A DNA stretch of 16,828 nucleotides, from assembly GCA_964396115.1 (NCBI GenBank), contig CAYNDL010000020.1:1-16828 (forward strand), in the 5' to 3' direction. The position numbers were made by a program, and so were the translations under genes. Under the pieces are notes generated by a model. That model saw only the letters and a list, made by a program, of their open reading frames with translations. It searched no databases and was not told where the DNA came from. Below are positions 13,287-16,828 of the stretch, in pieces; within the stretch, counting starts at the first letter, position 1, and each line of letters begins with the position of its first letter. Origin of the DNA: CAYNDL01 sp964396115 (lineage in GTDB: Bacteria > Patescibacteriota > Andersenbacteria > UBA10190 > CAIZMI01).

Positions 13287-14495
13287 ATGACTGAAGAGCA
13301 CGTCAAACACTATCAAGTAACGTTAAACTACAACCGTCGAAAAACACGCGAAGTCGCGGTAGGAAAAGTTAAGGTTGGCGGCAGCAACCCGGTTTCCGTC
13401 CAGTCCATGACAAACACTGACAGGAGAGATGTGGACGCTACAGTAAAACAAGTAATCGAACTCGCGAACGCTAAATGTGAAATTGTCCGCATAACTGCGC
13501 CCACTGTCGAACACGCGAAAGCGTTAGGGGAAATTAAAAAGAAGTTAAGGGCACAAGATATTGATGTGCCATTGGTTGCCGATATTCACTTCATGCCGGT
13601 TGCCGCCATGGAAGCCGTTAAGCACGTGGAAAAAATCCGGATAAATCCGGGCAATTTCCTGGACAGGAAGATGTTTGCCAAACATGAATACTCAACAAGT
13701 GAGTACAACGAAGAACTAAAACGCATTGAGGAGGGACTGGTTCCGTTTATCAATGAGGCAAAAAAATACAATGTCGCACTACGCATTGGAACTAACCATG
13801 GTTCCCTCTCCGACAGAATTATGAACCGTTACGGCGACACACCCGAAGGAATGGTGGAATCAGCTCTGGAATATATCAGGATCTTCCAGAAACATGATTT
13901 TCACAACCTCGTCGTAGCAATTAAGGCAAGTAATCCTAAACTAATGGTTACCACGAACCGATTATTTGCAATGCGTATGTCCGAAGAAAATATGGATTAC
14001 CCGATGCACTTAGGCGTAACCGAGGCAGGCAAGGACGAGGACGGACAAATCAAGTCCGCACTGGGAATTGGCAGCCTTTTGATGGACGGGATTGGCGACA
14101 CAATTCGTGTTTCCCTAACAGGTGACCCAGTAAAAGAAGTACCGGTTGCCTACAACATTTTACAGGCGGCAGGCGTAAGGATCACTAAAGCAGAATTTAT
14201 TTCCTGCCCTTCCTGCGGCCGCACCCTCTATGACTTGGAGGAAGTAGCAAACAAAATCATGGCGCGCACTCGTCACTTGACCGGCATAAAAATAGCCATC
14301 ATGGGTTGTATCGTTAACGGCCTTGGAGAAATGGCGGATGCAGACTTCGGCTACGTTGGTTCGGCTCCGAAAGCAGTCAACCTATACGAGGGCCGGAAGG
14401 TGATGGCATATAATGTGCCCCAAGAAAAAGCACTTGATCAGCTTATCGAACTGATCAAAAAATCCGGCAAGTGGACTGATCCGCCTACAAATTAA
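13287..14495 (+). CDS. ispG: 4-hydroxy-3-methylbut-2-enyl diphosphate synthase (IspG/GcpE)
   Basis: The 402-residue Fe-S enzyme carries out the next-to-last step of the MEP pathway, converting MEcPP to HMBPP. The N-terminal TIM barrel shows VQSMTNTDRRDVDAT (38-52) and VADIHFMP, RINPGN and ALRIGTNHGSL segments. Barrel strands continue with HLGVTEAG and GIGSLLMDGIGDTIRVSLTGDP. The C-terminal [4Fe-4S] domain carries Cys307 and Cys310 (CPSC) and Cys341 (MGCIVNG) with the GLGEMADAD loop next to it, the CxxC...C pattern of the family. Length is that of the two-domain bacterial type. It is coupled to the upstream DHp-like gene by a one-base gap. Its stop codon overlaps that of ispH on the other strand. 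Confidence 0.97.
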   Translation: MTEEHVKHYQVTLNYNRRKTREVAVGKVKVGGSNPVSVQSMTNTDRRDVDATVKQVIELANAKCEIVRITAPTVEHAKALGEIKKKLRAQDIDVPLVADIHFMPVAAMEAVKHVEKIRINPGNFLDRKMFAKHEYSTSEYNEELKRIEEGLVPFINEAKKYNVALRIGTNHGSLSDRIMNRYGDTPEGMVESALEYIRIFQKHDFHNLVVAIKASNPKLMVTTNRLFAMRMSEENMDYPMHLGVTEAGKDEDGQIKSALGIGSLLMDGIGDTIRVSLTGDPVKEVPVAYNILQAAGVRITKAEFISCPSCGRTLYDLEEVANKIMARTRHLTGIKIAIMGCIVNGLGEMADADFGYVGSAPKAVNLYEGRKVMAYNVPQEKALDQLIELIKKSGKWTDPPTN

Positions 14496-15466
14496 TTTTC
14501 GTGTTTTCGGAATAGTTCCAGGCTTTCGTTTTTCCGTAAAGCCTCGGTTTTGAGGTCTTGTGGTAATGGAAATTTTATTTTTTCCTCTACGGATACTATC
14601 TCTTCTTCTTGGTTCACGCCTAACTCCCTTAGTTTATTAACAACCTCGACAATCAGGACAGCTGGAGCCGAGGCCCCGGCGGTAACACCGACAACCTCTA
14701 CACCCTTAAGCACGTCCGCATCGATCTCCTTGGACGAATCCACAAGGATAGCTTTTGCGCCACCGCTCTCAGCAACCTCTCGCAAACGGTTGCTATTCGA
14801 ACTATTCTTGGATCCTACTACGAATACTACCTGTGATTGTTCAGCAATCTTTTTTACCGCCAGCTGACGGTTGGTAGTGGAATAACAAATATCCGAAGAA
14901 GGAGGCTCGACGATGTGGGGGAAACGTTTCTTTAGTGCCGCAATAATTCCCCTTGTCTCTTCTACTGATAGTGTTGTTTGGGAAAGATAAACCAGTTTTT
15001 CCTGGTTTTTTGGTGCAATTTTGTCCGCCTCCTCGACTGTTTCAATGATATCAAGGCAGTCTTTTGCCTCGGCCGCTATACCCGCAACTTCCACGTGCCC
15101 CTTGTGCCCTATCAAGATTATTGAAAAACCCTCTTTGGCATAACGCCTCGCTTCCAAATGCACTTTTGTTACAAGGGGGCAAGTTGCATCAAAAACCCTT
15201 AACTTTCTGATCTCGGCCTTTTGATAGTCTTCGGGAGGAGATCCGTGTGCAGAAAATACAACAGTGGAACCCTCAGGCACTTGTTCCACACTGTCAACAA
15301 AAATGACGCCCTTCCCCGTCAGCGTCTCGACCACAAACTTGTTGTGCACAATTTCATGTTTTACATAAAGCGGTTTGCCAAACATCTTGAGCGCAACTTC
15401 CACAACATCAACAGCCCGGTCGACGCCGGCGCAAAATCCCCTCGGATGCGCTAACAGTAATCGCAT
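14492..15466 (-). CDS. ispH: 4-hydroxy-3-methylbut-2-enyl diphosphate reductase (IspH/LytB)
   Basis: A 324-residue Fe-S reductase that performs the last MEP-pathway step, giving isopentenyl and dimethylallyl diphosphate. Cluster ligands are Cys12 (GFCAGVDRA), Cys96 (DATCPLV) and Cys194 (DICYSTTNRQ). Substrate-site residues are His41, His74 (SAHGSPP), His124 and catalytic Glu126 (GHKGHVEVAG), plus Thr in SQTT (162-165). The C-terminal tail beyond about residue 290 is charged and less conserved. The gene follows murA by 50 bases with no terminator, so the two probably share a transcript; the start ATG 15466 lacks a Shine-Dalgarno. It converges on ispG, and the TAA codons overlap in TTAA. Confidence 0.97.
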   Translation of the reverse strand: MRLLLAHPRGFCAGVDRAVDVVEVALKMFGKPLYVKHEIVHNKFVVETLTGKGVIFVDSVEQVPEGSTVVFSAHGSPPEDYQKAEIRKLRVFDATCPLVTKVHLEARRYAKEGFSIILIGHKGHVEVAGIAAEAKDCLDIIETVEEADKIAPKNQEKLVYLSQTTLSVEETRGIIAALKKRFPHIVEPPSSDICYSTTNRQLAVKKIAEQSQVVFVVGSKNSSNSNRLREVAESGGAKAILVDSSKEIDADVLKGVEVVGVTAGASAPAVLIVEVVNKLRELGVNQEEEIVSVEEKIKFPLPQDLKTEALRKNESLELFRKHEN

Positions 15467-15516
15467 TGCGGATAATTTACCCTATGTAACTCAAGCGAGC
15501 AACACTTTTTTATTTA

Positions 15517-16827
15517 TCACTCCTCAACGCGGATATCAGCACCCAGGGTCGTAAGTTTCCCAATTAAATCTTCGTAACCGCGTTCGAGTTTCTCGACTCC
15601 TGTAATGCGCGATTCGCCAGTTGCAACCAAAGCCGCAATTACATATGCGAAGCCGGCGCGAATATCGGGAACCTCAACGTTCGCGGACGTAAGCGGTGTG
15701 GGCCCCTTAATGACCGCGCTGTGCTTACAATCCCTCTCCCTGAAGCGACATTCGCTACTACCCAAACACTCGGCGAACAACTGCACATCGGCACCCATTT
15801 GTTTCAAAACTTCAAGATAGCCAAAACGCTGTTCATATACAGTCTCGTGCACAACCGACGTTCCGTGTGCCTGGGTGAGGAGAATCGAAAATGGTGGTTG
15901 CCAATCAGTCATAAAACCAGGGTGGACACCAGTCTCTACTTTAAGCGCCCTCAGGTCGCTGATGTGGGAAAACCAAATACCATCATCATGAACTTCAAAC
16001 CTTCCCCCAACTTTTTTGAGCACATTTAAGAATGTCCGCATGTCGCGCTGAATTGCGCCCTTTACGAACACACTACCCTGAGTGGCTATCGCAGCACTCG
16101 CAAAAGACGCTGCTTCAATCCTGTCCGGGAGTACAGTATGCTGCGCTCCGGAAAGCTCCTTTACTCCTTCAATGACGAATACACGGCCGGGTTCGTGAGT
16201 GATTATCGCACCCATTTTCTGCAACAAATCCATCAGATCTAATATTTCTGGTTCTACTGCAACGTTCTTAATAACTGTCTTCCCCTCCGCAAGCACCGCC
16301 GCCAATAACAAGTTTTCCGTGGCCATAACACTCGGATAAGGAAGGGTGATCGAAGCACCCTTTAATTTTTCCGTGTGAAAAACAACAACATCATTTTTTT
16401 GTTCGACTTTTGCACCAAGCGCCCTATAACCTTCCAAATGAAAATCGATCGGCCTTGCCCCAATCGCATCCCCGCCTAAGATCGGTAGTTCAGCGTGCCC
16501 AGTACGATGCAGCAAGGGTGCTGCCAATAAAATCGGGATCCTATTCTTCCCAGAAAAAGACGCTGGTACTTTTGAAGTTTTTATATCCGGTGATTGCAGA
16601 TGCAGGAAAGAAGAGTTGTTGTTATCCCAGGTTGCTTGGGTACCCAGGGCCTTTAGCATCTCTAGCGTTAACTCGACCTCACCTAAACGAGGCGCATTTG
16701 CCAAACGCAACGGCTCACCTGTGAGCAAAGAGGCAACCATCATCTTAGTTATCGTGTTCTTAGACCCGCTCACGTTTACGACACCGTGCAATGGATTCCC
16801 CCCCTTAACAATGTAGGTTTTACTCAC
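15517..16827 (-). CDS. murA: UDP-N-acetylglucosamine 1-carboxyvinyltransferase (MurA), Asp-type
   Basis: A 436-residue enolpyruvyl transferase that joins phosphoenolpyruvate to UDP-GlcNAc, the first committed step of peptidoglycan synthesis. The fold is the paired inside-out barrel; SGSKNTITKMM (20-30) holds the substrate Lys23. In the active-site loop the family pattern GGCxIGARPxDxHL reads GGDAIGARPIDFHL, so Asp120 replaces the usual catalytic Cys (Cys115 in E. coli). The lid-side motif HPGFMTDWQPPF and ETVYEQRFGYL match family positions for the Asp305 region. The start used is GTG 16827, one base from the window edge; an earlier start outside cannot be excluded. MurA often begins MSKxxIKGG, which fits this one. 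It probably leads an operon with ispH. Confidence 0.93.
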   Translation of the reverse strand: MSKTYIVKGGNPLHGVVNVSGSKNTITKMMVASLLTGEPLRLANAPRLGEVELTLEMLKALGTQATWDNNNSSFLHLQSPDIKTSKVPASFSGKNRIPILLAAPLLHRTGHAELPILGGDAIGARPIDFHLEGYRALGAKVEQKNDVVVFHTEKLKGASITLPYPSVMATENLLLAAVLAEGKTVIKNVAVEPEILDLMDLLQKMGAIITHEPGRVFVIEGVKELSGAQHTVLPDRIEAASFASAAIATQGSVFVKGAIQRDMRTFLNVLKKVGGRFEVHDDGIWFSHISDLRALKVETGVHPGFMTDWQPPFSILLTQAHGTSVVHETVYEQRFGYLEVLKQMGADVQLFAECLGSSECRFRERDCKHSAVIKGPTPLTSANVEVPDIRAGFAYVIAALVATGESRITGVEKLERGYEDLIGKLTTLGADIRVEE

Positions 16828-16828
16828 A

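Noticed and set aside
13323..13786. Minus-strand frames opposite ispG
   Set aside because: ispG is complete with all cluster cysteines; the opposite frames are short shadows.
1..16828. Alternative genetic code with TGA read as an amino acid, as in some CPR lineages
   Set aside because: TGA ends murA and the transporter gene at the expected lengths, and no recognised gene contains an internal TGA.

Overview
The window is a gene-dense bacterial chromosome segment of roughly 40-45% G+C. Genes are separated by short gaps, and none of these is longer than about 230 bases. It carries 14 protein-coding genes, 12 on the minus strand and 3 runs broken by plus-strand genes (polyprenyl synthase, a small sensor-kinase-like protein and ispG). 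I saw no rRNA, tRNA, CRISPR array or insertion sequence. The best guess for the host is a member of the Candidate Phyla Radiation (Patescibacteria). This rests on the gene styles (VanW-family wall protein, paired MprF-C-like transferases, a small 7-8 TM sensor protein next to a soluble GAF kinase), the near absence of Shine-Dalgarno sequences, and several promoters that sit almost on the start codon. It is an inference and no single marker proves it. The genetic code is standard: TGA ends the murA and DMT-transporter genes.

Layout from left to right. 1-1793: VanW-family cell-envelope protein, cut by the window edge. 1862-5426: a signalling block, read leftward, of an MprF-C-like (DUF2156) transferase, an 8-TM membrane protein with a PYPSIGD motif, a 93-residue helical protein, and then a soluble GAF histidine kinase with its own promoter-like site. 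5451-5951: a GC-rich four-TM DMT/SMR-type transporter with its own consensus promoter, Shine-Dalgarno, operator-like inverted repeat and terminator. It lies between two DUF2156 paralogues and looks like an inserted cassette. 5955-8688: the second DUF2156 paralogue, tyrS and a Nudix hydrolase. 8755-9771: polyprenyl diphosphate synthase on the plus strand. 9782-12677: a nucleotide-sugar block (RmlA-like nucleotidyltransferase, RfaE1-like PfkB sugar kinase, GDP-mannose 4,6-dehydratase). 12819-13285: a strong promoter followed by a small protein resembling a histidine-kinase dimerisation domain without its histidine. It ends one base before ispG. ispG (13287-14495) and ispH (14492-15466) meet tail to tail with overlapping stop codons. 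murA (15517-16827) lies upstream of ispH on the same strand.

Much of the window serves the cell envelope. IspG, IspH and the prenyl synthase supply isoprenoid precursors. MurA commits UDP-GlcNAc to peptidoglycan. The dehydratase, kinase and nucleotidyltransferase make activated sugars for surface glycans. VanW and the two MprF-C-like transferases probably act on wall or lipid. The points most worth checking are the histidine-less DHp-like protein coupled to ispG, the split sensor block, the Cys-to-Asp change in MurA that predicts fosfomycin insensitivity, and the foreign-looking transporter cassette.
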